NCBI GenBank assembly: GCA_028023455.1
Contig: JAQFVV010012572.1
Span: 1,054,001 to 1,118,000, forward strand
Length of the DNA: 64,000 nt
Source of the DNA: Epiperipatus broadwayi
Taxonomy: Eukaryota > Onychophora > Udeonychophora > Euonychophora > Peripatidae
Direction of reading: 5' to 3'
Positions 47,913 through 59,940 of this stretch are shown in pieces. Numbering within the stretch: the stretch's first letter is position 1; every line of letters begins with the position of its first letter. Position numbers and translations under genes: made by a program. The notes below the pieces were generated by a model. It saw only the letters and a list, made by a program, of their open reading frames with translations. It did not search any database and had not been told where the DNA came from.

Positions 47913-49375
47913 CTACTAAATTACCATATTTTTTATTCAGTGATTTGATCTAAAATTAACTAAATTTTAAACTGTTGTCAGTGTATGATGGATCATTTTT
48001 AGAAGTCCTTCCATATTCTTGGAGCACAGGACTGATTGCTCAAATATGCAGATCATTCACAGAGAGAAATTCTAGCTGAAATTTTGTTTCAAAGCAATTT
48101 ATTAATCGAACTGCTTCTTATAAGACCACAAATAAGATCTTCTATGTATACTCAATCTATCTTATCATTGCTTTCACTTTTCGTGAAAAAAAAAAAATTG
48201 AAGTTAACATTTTTGCATGTGCAATTGAAAGATGAAAATATAAGTGCATAAACATTTAACCCTAATGTCGTAATCATTTCAGGAATACATGCTTATGATG
48301 ACCAGGTTCTAAATTGAATGAAGGCAATAAGTTAGAAAAAAAAAATAGCAGAAGAAAACAAAAAAGCCACAAGAGGAATTTGAAAGGATTATCAAAAACA
48401 ACACCATCTTTGATGAACCAATACATTAACTTATAATCAGAAGATACTCCTGATTAAGTACAGCTCATTAGTTAATGGCAGAGTTAATTATGATATCTTA
48501 TGATTATTATCTGCCACTTGCAGACATCATTAGTAACCTACATTCGGTGTCAGATAGTAAATTTAAAACAATTATTAATGCAAATGTCTAAAAAAATTAT
48601 TATTAACATTTTCATTATTTATATTTATTTACTTTTTCTGTCATTTCCTTTTTTGTGTATGCGCACTATTTTTTTTTTAAATTTTCTATAATAAATCGTT
48701 TTGGTTTTCATTAACTTGTCATAAATACATACATTTATCTCACTTATCTTGTTCGGTCTTGATTTTCCCAGTATTATTATTAATATTACATCAATAACTT
48801 TCAAGTTATTCTTTTTTTTTTCTTTATACACATTGGATTATTTGTAATACCAAAATATTTCTAATCCAATTTATTCTTAATTGGCAAAAGTAGTTTCAAT
48901 TTTTTGAGATTAATTCATTTATTCAATGTAAAATACTATTTTTAATTGATCTTTATTTTTTCATTTTGAAATTATTTATAATTACTATATTACTTTCCTT
49001 AATTATATTGGAAAACTGCATATTAGCATAGAGATTAAAAGGATCAATTTTAATTACTATATCAAAGAAAAGAGTTTTAATAGAATGTGGGAAACCTGTC
49101 ATATTATATCTTTCTCATATTTACATCTAAGATTATTTTCAAAATCATTCAGCACAGATGAGCACAATCTGGGCTTCATGCAATACATTGGATAATAGAA
49201 AAGAAGCTCAGTGTAATTTTAAGTTTTTATTTGATTCAAAATTCATTTGAAGTTCATGGGTTATTTTAGCATTATAATGATTTCTTATATTTTGAATTCC
49301 AAGTCAAACTTACTCCACCCACAACTTTGATACTATCACTCCAAATAAATACAGTAATGATTATCACTATAATAA
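47913..49375. other. AT-rich sequence, no gene seen
   Basis: No supported feature. The plus frame 48036-48251 has no recognisable motif. Confidence 0.45.
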
Positions 49376-49383
49376 ACATATAT

Positions 49384-49460
49384 ATGAAAGATGGTGACTT
49401 GGGACAACTGATGAGTGTTGAGTAGCATGAAATGTATCTTGGGAGTCATTTGTCTTTCAT
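49384..49460 (+). ncRNA. Hammerhead ribozyme C2 with long stem I
   Basis: Stem I has three paired parts: ATGAAAGA (49384-49391) with TCTTTCAT (49453-49460), GTGAC (49394) with GTCAT (49445), and CAA (49405) with TTG (49439). Core CTGATGA is at 49408-49414. Stem II GTGTT/AGCAT has loop GAGT (two G-U pairs). Core GAAA is at 49429-49432. Minimal stem III A-U-GU-A-U, with cleavage triplet AUC ending at 49438. The internal loop in stem I fits the tertiary contact region of natural hammerheads. The complete core makes this a strong candidate. Confidence 0.82.
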
Positions 49461-49794
49461 TGTAGCTTTATTTTTATGAATTAAAAAAAATGTATGGTGG
49501 TGTGGAAGTTGTTTAATACATTTATAAAGATATTAAACATGGGACAGAGAAATGTGAATAATTCCATGTGTGTGTGTTTAATTAAAAAAACCCATATTAA
49601 TCTTTAACTGAGGTTTAAAGTTTATATCTGGGCAAGAGACAATCTCTAGTTTAGTAAATTATTAGTGATAATCCTTATTGTATTTATCTGGAGTGGTGTC
49701 AAAGTTGCGAATAAAGAAAGTTTGACATTTGTAATTCAAAATGTAACAATTTACTATTGATAAACGCTGTACATATAATATATATATGAGATAT

Positions 49795-49853
49795 GATGAC
49801 CCGGGACAATTGATGAGTGCTGCTTCAGCACTAAATGTATCTTGGGAGTCATT
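49795..49853 (+). ncRNA. Hammerhead C3, two core substitutions
   Basis: The downstream tandem copy of C2. TTGATGA at 49810-49816 replaces CTGATGA and TAAA at 49832-49835 replaces GAAA. Stem II is perfect (GTGCTG/CAGCAC, loop CTT), stem III T-GT-A and ATC are kept, and GATGAC pairs with GTCATT. Both changes hit invariant positions (C3 and G12), so it should be inactive although the fold is better than C2. Confidence 0.75.
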
Positions 49854-49935
49854 TATCTTTTATTGTATCTTTATTCATATGATCTGAAAGAATATATGGT
49901 GGTGTGGAAGTTGTTTAATACATATATAATGATTC

Positions 49936-50399
49936 CTTAGTATATTCCAAAACTACAAAGGGGTTCAGTGTATATTGTTATAAACATTTTATAGTTGTTT
50001 CATTAATTATCTGTTCTTATAACAACTTACTTGAATATAAAATTCTGCCATACTGTTTATATAGATTAAAACATAACTTCTTATGGTTTAAGTAGCAAAC
50101 TAATTAGAAAACTATTATGAAAATTTAGGATTTCATTTTTGTATGAGTGGAGTGAATATTTAAAAAAACATATCTGACAATATTTATTGAAATATATATT
50201 AACTAAGTCATTATTACACACAAACTATTTCTTTGAAGATAGTATTGGTATCATCCTTCACTGTGGCTGCCAGTTTTAAATTCATTTTGGCTGCAGAAAC
50301 TGGAACTATATTAATTTATTAGTTAAAAAAAATATGAAGCGGTTACAAAAGTACAACTAAAAGAAATTACAAAATATCTGAATCCTGCCTACAAAGTTG
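49936..50399. other. AT-rich sequence, no gene seen
   Basis: No supported feature. Confidence 0.45.
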
Positions 50400-51010
50400 C
50401 CGATTGATAGAAAGCGATTGCAAGACTAATTGTAATAAGCAAAAAGATTGTATATTTTCTATAGTTTATTTAAATATTTATGATATTTATATATTAAAAA
50501 AGAAATATGTTCATGATTGTACTTAGTTTCTTTTTTGAATATGTTTTATTTTTTAATAATACAAATTAAGAATTTTCATAGTAGGTTAAATGGAAGCTAT
50601 GATCAATAAAGGATTGCTAAACAACATGATACAGAACTTAAATATTATTTTAATATTTATAAATATAATTTTAAATTTTAGGACAAAATTTAATAATTTT
50701 TGATGACTTAACATTAATTTGGTAAAATTTTACAAATGAAGTCCAATCAACAAAGATTTTGTCAACTGATTTTTTTCATCAGTAATGCAGTTATCAAACA
50801 ATAAAAAAAAAAGTTATTTTTCTCATTATGTATTTCACTTTACTATTACTATATATATAAATTCTGAGTTTAAATACAATTTTTTAGGATGTTTTTCATT
50901 TGTAAACTTATATTTCTAACAAATCAAATGCAATTTATTGAATTTTAATATAAAATAAAACTTTAAATAATAAAATCACATGCCAAATGTTTACAAAAAT
51001 TACCACCAGG
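50400..51010. repeat. Unclassified repeat R, uninterrupted copy
   Basis: From TATTTTCTATAGTTTATTTA (50451) through TTTTAAATTTTA..., TCAATCAACAAAGATTTT (50746), and ATTATGTATTTCACTTTA (50825) to about 51010. The same series of phrases occurs split at 56000-56330 and 58838-59100. No ORF or TIR is identified. It serves as the empty-site reference for the 2.5-kb insertion at 56335. Confidence 0.65.
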
Positions 51011-53719
51011 GAGACCAATGAAAATGACAAACAGTTAAAGGTTTAGTATCTAGTTGCATATGAATTATTATAACTATAAATTTCATCCAAAACAATATTT
51101 TTAGTGGGATTGACAAATTATAGAACTCTTCATGTTTATTTTAAACTTATATAATTCTAACTAGAATTTGGAGATATACGATCCCTGTTATCAAAGGATA
51201 CTCAGATTTTTTAAAAAGTTATATCACCAATATTTATAAATATTAAATCAAGTATATAACTTTAATATAATAATAACTTGTTAATTTAATATTAATAATA
51301 ATGGTGGAAAAATCAACAGTTAGAACATAACAGTTCTGATAATTTTTTTTTCTCTAATAGAAAACAAACCAGAAACTATAATTTTAAAAATCTTTCATTC
51401 TCATCATTGTATTAAATCACACAGGTGATTAGTAACTTTAGAATATTAATATAGGAATATTTGGTACTCATACTTATGACAATCTATCCCACTCGATGGC
51501 ACTGTTTCTAGCCAAAAACAAATAGATAACATTATTGGGCTGATTTATATTTTAATTTTTTTTTAAAATAACACTTTCACTGGTTTCTTTTCTTTTTGTG
51601 GATTTACATTTTTTTTAGATATAAACATTGATTTTCTTTCAAAAGACATTTACTTTTTTTTAAAAAAATATTTTTTTCTAATTTACAGTTTTTAATTACA
51701 TTATATATTTCACATGCTGGAATATGCAGGGGTGTGTGTGACTGCTGTTTTTGGTGATCGAAAGGATCGGCCAATAAATCCACTACTCTGATCAAACCAA
51801 CATTAGGATTTCTAAAATCATGTGCAATTTCAGACGTTTGATTTGTCTCACAGCTGTTCTTTATGAAACAACATTATTTAATAGAATGGAATACTTACAT
51901 TTTAAAATTAATTATACATTTCAGTGCATAGTGCTCCACCACAGCCATTTTAGTAGTCTCGTAGCTGTTCTCGCACAAACGTGACTTTTCCCATGAATTC
52001 TCTGAAATAGTGCTGGAATCTACCCTTTTGAAATTAAATTCACCTTGAAAGATGTGTAGGGATGCACAGTGACAGGTTTACAATTATTACTATGTCAGGT
52101 AGGGCATAAGATCATTATTTTGAATGCACATTAAAAGTTATGGCCAGTTGAATTCTATACACCCTCACATTGTATGGCTATGCGAAGTGTGCACTATTTA
52201 TATAGTGTCATGAGGCACATTAGCAGGCTGTGTGCAATGCAATCTAGGCCTCCAATGGATAATATGAACACAACTGTTCTATAGGCCGTAAGTTTGGCCG
52301 CATAAATGGTATATTTCTGTGCTTTTACATGGAAACAGCCCATCGAGCGGAATGGATTATCATAAGTATGAATACCGAATATTTTAATATAATTTAACAT
52401 GAACAATCTTAGATATGCATTGTGATGATTCATTGAATAAAATACTTTATTCATGTACAAAAATTGTTTGGACTGATTATAAAAAATAAGAAAAGTAAAA
52501 TAGTTCATTCCAGTCAGAATGTTGTATTTGAAGCTAACTATATTGATGGAGAATTATCTATAATTTTAAATACATTAAGCCAAGTTAGTTAGGAAGCTAT
52601 GCAAAGGGTCCTAGGATCAGTTTCAGGCTTGAAGAAATAGAGGAAAACAGAGAATTATCTTCCAGTGAACAATTAATTGTTCTATTTTATAAATAGATAA
52701 TTTAAATTATATATATTTTTTTAGTTTCAGAAATTGTTTATATCAAAGATTCTAAGTTCAAATTCCCAATAAGAAGGAAGTGAAACTAAATGACAACTCT
52801 TATCTGACCAAGGAAGTTTACATTTTTCTTATTCTATCTCATTTATGCCTGATAAATCATAGAAATAAATAAATATATTATTGAATAAATTTATGGGAAG
52901 AGTGGTGTGCATTTTGACAACAGAATCCAGTGTGAGCATGCTTGCTACATACCCATATTATACTGCCTATTCTTTATATGTGAAAATATTTGTTCATTTT
53001 TTATTTTTTGCAAATTTCAAATAAATTCTCAAATTTAAAAATGAAATAAAAATACAGCAAAGTGATATCTCATCAAAAACAAAATAAATAAATCAATTAG
53101 TAGGTCAAAGATTTATTTCACTTCAATTAAAAAATAAGATTACATAATGGAAATATAATTATCGATTTTAATTTAACTCCTCCTTACTAAAGTACAGTAT
53201 TATTTTTTTTTACAGAGATAGTTTGATATTTAGATCTTAAAATATTCACATTTTTACATTACTGACATAAATTTAACTTACGTCCACTTTCATTTTTAAA
53301 TTTAATACTTTTTTAAATATTTAAAATTATTTTATTATTTTAAACAAAAACTGTTTCCATTCATTTTTATTTTTAAAAATGAAATTCATAGTCAAAAATC
53401 TATTAAGAATGGGTTAGCAGAATGCATAATAAAAAAAGTTGATAAATAATCACGTATTCCAACTAGTAAAAATAATATTTGGCAAATACGAGGTAACTAG
53501 CTATAAGTTTTTTCACTGTATATTATATCTTACATCTGTACTGAATTTATAACTTTTCTTTACTATAATATAGTTCTTCAAAAAAAAAAAAAAAAAAGAG
53601 AAGATTCTACACCAACTTCCTCTTCTTTAAATTTTCTTTCTTCTAATCTGTCTTAAAAAGATAGAAAAGACTAGGAAAAAATAATAATTGAAAATAAATA
53701 TAACACAATAATACATGCC
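51011..53719. other. Mostly unassigned sequence, no gene seen
   Basis: 51700-52160 is somewhat less AT-rich than its neighbours and holds short hairpins (GATCGAAAGGATC at 51756) but no family I recognise. The minus frame 52194-52508 (104 residues) has no motif I can name. Confidence 0.4.
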
Positions 53720-54079
53720 GGTGCTGTGATATTAGAGCTGCGACATGAAGAATTATAATCGTTTAATCATTAAATTAATTAGGTTATTAAATCAAAAACA
53801 TATTTTAAAATCTACATTAAAAAACAACAACAATTTAACAAAAAAAAATACGAAAAGCATTAATGTGAAGAATAGTTAAAACACGGGTTTAAATCAAATG
53901 GAGTGTGTGTTTGCACGTGCATATTCTGCACAATCTATTTTAATACATTGTACAGGCTTACAACTGCATTTATATATGTAATATATGCGGGATTCGAACT
54001 CAGACTTTCACATGACCTACAACTCTCAGTGCTATCTTATACTGCTAACTCACCTGATCGCACACATGTTGAAAAGATA

Positions 54080-54145
54080 AATAATCACCAATATACGTAT
54101 TTTGTGCTAAACCAGCACTCATTAAAGTATGAATATTGGTTATCT
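54080..54145 (-). ncRNA. Hammerhead remnant C5 (left arm)
   Basis: Minus strand: TTAATGA at 54125-54119 where CTGATGA is expected, perfect stem II GTGCT/AGCAC (54118-54104) with loop GGTTT, then AAAA (54103-54100) for GAAA, then TACGTATATTGG. Fold kept, core lost. Confidence 0.6.
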
Positions 54146-54182
54146 TAATATAAAGCGGAGTACTAATTGTATATATGTGTGG

Positions 54183-54252
54183 AGATGGTAATCTGAATCA
54201 ACTGATGAGAGCTGTTTTAGCACGAAATACATGTATTCGTGATTATTTATCT
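54183..54252 (+). ncRNA. Hammerhead ribozyme C4 (right arm), core intact
   Basis: Outer stem I AGAT/ATCT and GTAATC (54188-54193) with GATTAT (54241-54246). Core CTGATGA at 54202-54208. Stem II GAGCT/AGCAC with one A-A mismatch. Core GAAA at 54224-54227. Stem III ATAC/GTAT with a 2-base loop, and triplet AUU ending at 54237. All catalytic bases are present. The mismatch in stem II and the AUU triplet may lower activity. Confidence 0.72.
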
Positions 54253-54254
54253 TT

Positions 54255-54345
54255 TCAACATGTGTGTGATCAGATGAGTCAGCAATATAAGATGGCTCCG
54301 AGAGTTGTAAGTCGTGTGAAAGTCTGAGTTCGAATCCCACATATA
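54255..54345 (+). promoter_or_regulatory. tRNA-like internal Pol III promoter boxes
   Basis: GATCAGATGAGTCAGC (54269-54284) resembles an A box and D arm, and GAGTTCGAATCC (54326-54337) is a near-consensus B box, about 45 bases later. The left arm carries the same pair in reverse (GATCAGGTGAGTTAGC and GAGTTCGAATCC). A functional promoter is inferred, not shown. Confidence 0.5.
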
Positions 54346-54606
54346 TTACATATATAAATGCAGATGTAAGCCTATAAAATGTATTAAAATAGATTATGCA
54401 GATATGCATGTGCAAACAGACACTCAATTTGATTTAAACATGCGTTTTAACTATTCTTCACATTAATGCTTTTCGTATTTTTTTTTTATTAAAATGTTTT
54501 TTTTTTAAATGTAGATTTTAAAATATGTTTTTGATTTAATAACCTAATTAATTTAATGATTAAACGATTATAATTCTTCATGTCGCAGCTCTAATACCAC
54601 AGTACC

Positions 54607-55499
54607 TAAATACCATATCGGTAGTATCAATTCTAGACAGAAGTGACTAAAAGTGTTTTGTTCTTTGCTCACATGTGGCCAACTTTTAATTCCTTCCTTG
54701 AAAAATTAAATCAAACAATACATTGAAAAGAAAAAAGACATGGATAGATTATATATGCAATGCCACAAAAAAAATTTCATGCCAACAGAGAAAAAAAAAG
54801 TCAATCATAGTTAGATCATTAAGTTAGATAACAACAAACAAAAATTAGCAGTTAAATACTTTCAGTGAAATCTCAATATAAAAAACCAGATTTCATTTGG
54901 ACAAAATAGGAAACAAATATACTTCTGGATGAGTCATGTTACATATGCACACAGGATAGACAGATGTTGGCAAGTTAAATGCTTGTAGGATCATGTGAAT
55001 TGGAAATAATTTATGCAAAGATAAGAATTGATAAGATATAATTCCTATCAAAGTAATTGCTTTTAATGTCACAGTGCTGAAAGTTTCAGTGGTAGTCATA
55101 GTTTTAAATCATAGTTTAATAATTGCAAATAATAAGGTAAACTTAAGACTTTAACACAATTCATTTTAGAAATGAACAGATTTAAATAAGATAGTTAAAC
55201 GTGAAAAATAATAGAAAAACTATTAATAAGTGATTAAGGAGAAGTCAAAAAATATAGTAAAAAAAATTAGATTACAAAAGTTGCTCTTAGTGAGATTTTG
55301 GAAACCATTATTGAAATCAAATCAAAACGATTGTATCACATAAGAAACAAGGAAACTAATACAGATAAAAAAAAAATGTAAAAATCAGGAAGAACAATTT
55401 AAAAAATGGCTGAAAGATTAATAAATAATAAAAAAAATTTATGGTAAATACAAATAATATGACGTATATTTACATGATAAAGTAAGTAATCATAGAAAA
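54607..55499. other. AT-rich sequence, no gene seen
   Basis: No supported gene. The right part (from about 55260) may be a very degraded upstream portion of the LINE that follows. Confidence 0.4.
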
Positions 55500-56334
55500 T
55501 ATTAAATACATATCTACCAGATTTTTTTTAGCAGTTCTATATAAAATTTACCAAGATAATTACAACTCATCTATCCAAACTTTGCATTTTAGCCAACTAA
55601 AAGAACAAGTTGGATTTAAAAGTGGTTTTAGCTCAGTAAACCACATCCAAATATTGAGAAAAGTTATAGAAAGAATCATTGAATATGAGTTGCCATTATG
55701 CTTTGGATTTGTAGCCTATGAAAACACATTTGGTTCTATAAATATTTCCAAGATGATTAATAACCGATTCTCAGCTCAGTAGTATTACAAAGTATTGATG
55801 AGATTGTGGCTTTAAGTCACTTTTTTGCAGCTACCTTCAATACTATTTTGCCAGTTTTATTTTCATTTGATGATAAAAATAAGAATTAAAGTAAACATTA
55901 TAAAATTAAAAAAAAATAAAAATCTCAAGATGTCAGTAGAATGAACTTAAAAAAATTAAAAATGTTATTGATTGTTAGATTCAGTGATCTTGGGTGTATA
56001 TACAAACTTGTAAACTCCTCATCAATTGTTATTAACAATGAACAAAACATATATTTTCTAGTTTATTTAAATATTTATATTTATTTTTATAAGATATTTT
56101 TCTAATAATTATTAAAAAAGAAATATTTTCATAGTTACATTTACATTTTTTTGCAATATGTTTATTTTTAAAAATATAAAAAATTCAAAGTAATAATAAA
56201 AAAGGAAACTATGATTATCACACTGATAAACATTATAGTATAGAATTTGTTATTTTAATAATTATAAATACAATTTTAAATTTTACAATAGAATTTCATA
56301 GCTTTATAATGACTTAATAAAAATTTGTTCATGC

Positions 56335-57341
56335 TGTAACGGTCAGAAAACGTGTGACTCGTAAACATAGTGCAGAATTCGACCACCATACAGAACAGCA
56401 GCACCATCGAGTAGCGAAGCCACCCGTGGTACTGAGTTCAAACATAGTTTATCGATTCCACAATACAATCCACGAAACAACGCATCTGATGCGACATTAG
56501 TAAATATTTCCTTAGGCACGGTGGTCAGGGATATGCAAGAGATTCATGATTTTATTCTCGAGTTAGCCAATATTAATTAAACATTCATATTTACTTAATC
56601 GAGGAAATATTATACAGAATGGGTATCGAATAAATGAAACGTAACTGCAGACGTATAGTTTAAAATTATTTATTAACACATTTTAATAAGATCATTTACA
56701 AACAATATTTATGGATTAAAAGCTTCAGTAGCGGGATTTGCGACATGATTATATTTTAAAGAATACATTTATTTATTTGTTTACAAAAGGAATTCATTTA
56801 TTTGAGGGCGTAATCCAGCTACCTAAAATTCTTGAGTAAGTATTTCTAATGCATGCCTGGAGGGATTTATTCCTTTGCAATGCAAGAGTCTAAAGTATGG
56901 GTTATAAGAGTAATGGCAGACATATATTTATTTAATTAAAATATTTATTTATAACTAAGGGCAAACATTTATTTGAGAGTGAATTATGAAGATAATGCAG
57001 AGGTGGAGTGATATATAGAATAATAAAATTAAGTAAAGGAACACATGGTACGCTTTAGAAAGGCGATATAGAATGGCAGTATATTGAAACTGCAATGCCG
57101 CGAATGAATTTATAAAACCGTCAGGCTGGTCTCTTCCACGGCCCGACAAAGTAAGGTGTCACATAAGCATAACCAGGGACAAGCGGTATGTGTCGCAATT
57201 TGCCGCTGGCTGCATGACAGGTCAAATCCTACGGGAGCATTTATTATGTTCGCTTGTGTAGGACGACGGGGGTTAATTTCAACCCTGAAGAATCCGGAAT
57301 ATTTACGGCAGAATAGATCATCGTGTCTCTAAAACGTAACA
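56335..57341. mobile_element. Possible solo LTR within the insertion
   Basis: Begins TGTAACG and ends CGTAACA, the TG...CA form of LTR ends, with near-identical 5-base flanks CATGC (56330-56334) and CATGT (57342-57346). On the minus strand it contains TCAAATAAATG polyadenylation-like signals near 56805 and 56970. No primer-binding site or polypurine tract is evident next to it. An alternative to the single 2.5-kb element reading; the two cannot be separated by eye. Confidence 0.35.
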
Positions 57342-58802
57342 CATGTATACTTATAAACGATTATGATAAGATTTAAATGGATTTCTAATTCGGCCCGACA
57401 TTATCAACATTTACTAAAGAACGTTGGTGACTCTCAAAGAAATGTAATTTTCTGGAATTATTCATGATGATTTAATATATACAAAACATATCTAAACTGG
57501 GAATGATTACAACTAATATGCCAGCCATTTGCGAAGTTGTAGACCCCTACATTACAATAAATGAAGCATTGAATGCATGTCGATTTATATGAAAGTTAAG
57601 TTATTAAAGAGAGTAAATATTAATGAAAATTTGACACACATTCATTGTTTTAAACAATCATAGATTTAAACTTTGAAAATAGAGACAATTGTGAGCATGC
57701 AATAGTTAAATAATAAATATAGATAAAATGTAGATTTTAGAAATACGCACCCCAGATAGAGTGAGGTAAGCTAGATTATTAGAGAAATTTACACATTAAA
57801 TTAATTATTCAATTTTAGTTATACAAATGATAGTTTTTACATTTTATAATTTAGATAAGTATTATGAAGAAGAGCTATAGCATATTATTAGAGTACTCTA
57901 GAGTTTGAACACAGACAGGTACCTGTTTTATAAGAAGTCCTCCGATTCCATTAGTTTAGCAGCAAAAAGTTCACGAGTGGCAAGTCTTTCTTGTATTTAG
58001 ATATTTCATTTAATTTCACAACAGCAGCAGCTTTTTCATTTATTTCAGGCAGCAGATCTTCATGGTGAATTTATGACGGGCAATGGAAAGTTCAGCATCC
58101 GGTGGGCCATAACCCGATGGAGAATAATCTAGGTGCTTTACTCGGTCATACCTTGGCAGGAACAAATTATTTTTATATTTTTGGAGACTCTCAGTGATCG
58201 AGAGCAAAGCTAAAGTTTAAGTGAATGTCTCCAGCAAGTCTAAGATGGCCTCTTTTTTTATCTTGATCTTTCACATTTTTGTTAAGATATTTTTAGGTTC
58301 TACTTAATCTGCCCTGAGGATAATCAATGCATTTAGTTGGTTTTTAATTAAAGAAAGCTGCCGTTCTATTGTTTACATTTTACATTTACTAATTAATTTT
58401 GGGGAATTTTTCTTTAATTTATTATCTATCACTGACCGATGCTTTTAAATTTCAAAACAAAAAGGGAACATAAGATTATTTTAACTTTTAATTAAATATT
58501 ACATCAGATATTTTTAGAATTATTATTAAATGAAATTTAAACAAAGCAATAAATACGAACTTTATAATCCAAAATAAATGATTAAAATTATACAAAATTA
58601 TATAACTAAAAGAAACCTAAATTATATTATTTTATCCCTATTTATTGCGTTTAATTTGAGATCGAAATGTGTGCATGTTTATGCTGAATTCTACATATAT
58701 TTATACATTTTTAATATTGTTACACACACAATTCGATATCAAAAAGTTTAAATTTGGGCGGGATAGACCGGTCAGTGAGAGACGACAGAAAAAGGTGAAA
58801 CT

Positions 58803-58824
58803 TAAGATTCGAATACGAATCTTA
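58803..58824. repeat. Short perfect inverted repeat at the insertion's right end
   Basis: TAAGATTCG, 4-base loop AATA, CGAATCTTA. It lies about 10 bases from the inferred right edge of the 56335-58835 insertion. Confidence 0.7.
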
Positions 58825-59595
58825 CTGTTTCAATGTTAAAAAAATTAAATTCAATCAACAAAGATTTTCTTATTTTTTTTTTTTAAGCTTTATTGTAATT
58901 GTTCAATAATAAAAATAATGTTCCCATTATGTATTTAACTTTATTTTTTTCCTTTATATTTGGAAAGATCAAATACCATTTTTTAAAGAATATTTCTAAT
59001 ACTTCAAGAACATTTTATTCATTCATATTATTGAATAAAGATTTTAATACTAAAATAAAATCTTGAACTATTATCAAATTGCCAGGGAATGATGGTAAAA
59101 CACTGAAATACAGAAAAGTTAAGCTTTTGATCATCAAGAATTTTATCACATTCTGAAGAATATTTATCATAATGCAAAAGCAGTGTTTAATTGCATGGCG
59201 ATACTAAAATGATTATCATTAATAAAGATGTATGACAGAACAATTCCATATCTCCAAAAGTTTTTACGGCAGTTTTATAAGAAGTATTTTGTCATTTAAA
59301 ATAAGAAGCTACAGGAGTAAAAATAAATGGGAGATTATTTAAGTCATCTCAATTTTACAGATGATGTGGTTGTTTAAATAGTATTTTCGAACTTCAGGAT
59401 ATATTGCAAGAGTTAATAGATCAGAGTAATAGTAATAATAACAAGTTCAGATGTCACATGACTTATATATAGCTTGCACTTACAAATATGTAAAATTAAG
59501 AGCGTGCTAATAGCTCTAAACAAGCTTTTTTTTTTATTTATTTATGATAAATGCTACTACAAGAGAAGACATTCAAATCATTTTTATCTTGGATT

Positions 59596-59651
59596 GTCCC
59601 CATCCCCAGACCGGTTTCAACCTATGGGTCTCTTCAGTGAGGAGTTGGGAC
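59596..59651 (-). ncRNA. Hammerhead ribozyme A3
   Basis: Minus strand: stem I GTCCC-AAC-TCCTCA pairs with TGGGGA-T-GGGGAC (5 and 6 bp). Core CTGAAGA is at 59637-59631 (position 7 variable). Stem II GACC/GGTT with loop CATA. Core GAAA is at 59618-59615. Minimal stem III A-C-CG-G-U, triplet GUC ending at 59609, cleavage before 59608. Full set of invariant bases and a textbook GUC site. Confidence 0.88.
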
Positions 59652-59884
59652 ATTAGATTTAAAAAACCAACTCAAGCAAAGCATTTATCTAAAAGTTAAT
59701 TGTTAGAAGAAGATCTGAAACTTTTAGACATCTACATGTCTTTAAAGTCAGCTCTCCAACTGAAAAAATCATATGGGCCTGAACTTAATTCAGATATTCC
59801 ATATATTAGTAGGCTTAGCCATTTAATTTAGCCAAAGCCACAACAGCAAAATAATAATAGTAATAATAACAAGTCAGATGTAAT

Positions 59885-59940
59885 GTCCCAACTCCTCACT
59901 GAAGAGACCCATAGGTCGAAACCGGTCTGGGGATGGGGAC
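59885..59940 (+). ncRNA. Hammerhead ribozyme A4
   Basis: Plus strand: GTCCC (59885) and TCCTCA with TGGGGA (59928) and GGGGAC (59935). Core CTGAAGA at 59899-59905. Stem II GACC/GGTC, fully paired, loop CATA. Core GAAA at 59918-59921. Stem III A-C-CG-G-U, GUC ending at 59927. It differs from A3 by one base that improves stem II. The best-formed ribozyme in the window. Confidence 0.9.

Larger units (their letters stand above)
49376..49935 (+). mobile_element. pLTR/SINE-like family C2, tandem units with 402-bp period
   Basis: One full and one partial unit. The core motifs at 49408 and 49810 are 402 bases apart, and GGTGGTGTGGAAGTTGTTTA recurs at 49497 and 49900. Each unit starts just after a TA microsatellite, with the hammerhead near the unit's 5' edge. 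Related to family C units at 40, 43.5 and 44.2 kb by the stem II and CTTGGGAGTC-type segments. No coding region is attached. Confidence 0.75.
53720..54606. mobile_element. 887-bp foldback: two head-to-head units each with hammerhead and Pol III-like boxes
   Basis: Arms of about 430 bases run from 53720 and to 54606 (GGTGCTGTGATATTAGAGCT on the left against AGCTCTAATACCACAGTACC on the right), inverted around about 54155. Each unit, read outward from the centre, has a hammerhead, then a tRNA-like stretch with a B box (GAGTTCGAATCC at 54326-54337 on plus; complement at 53990-54001), then an AT-rich tail with poly(A)/T. A short unit with a Pol III promoter plus a hammerhead recalls the SINE-like Sm-alpha elements of schistosomes (family knowledge). 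No coding sequence. Confidence 0.75.
56335..58835. mobile_element. 2.5-kb GC-richer insertion of unknown class
   Basis: Defined by comparison with the uninterrupted repeat R at 50400-51010. G+C is visibly higher than around it, above all at 56335-57420 and 57900-58260. The left end reads TGTAACGGTCAGA and the right end, reverse complemented, TGAAACAGTAAGA (10 of 13 matching), a possible terminal inverted repeat. A short hairpin (TAAGATTCG/CGAATCTTA, 58803-58824) sits at the right end. No transposase or RT is readable. It could be a non-autonomous DNA transposon, or a solo LTR (see 56335-57341) next to another element. Confidence 0.5.
56000..59100. repeat. Repeat R, interrupted copy
   Basis: The left half (about 56000-56330) and right half (about 58838-59100) together reproduce the contiguous repeat at 50400-51010: TATTTTCTAGTTTATTTAAA and TTTTAAATTTTAC on the left, TCAATCAACAAAGATTTT and ATTATGTATTTAACTTTA on the right. 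The break corresponds to about 50730 of the intact copy. R itself sits inside the LINE at about 55758/59118. Confidence 0.65.

Noticed and set aside
48036-48251. 71-residue plus-strand ORF with a leucine-rich middle
   Set aside because: Considered as a helical-repeat exon but no repeat period or flanking splice signals hold up.
52194-52508. 104-residue minus-strand ORF in a less AT-rich area
   Set aside because: No recognisable domain and no supporting context; left as unassigned.
58803-58835. Helitron 3' end (hairpin near an element terminus)
   Set aside because: The hairpin is followed by CTGT rather than CTRR and the opposite end does not start with TC; no Rep/helicase sequence.
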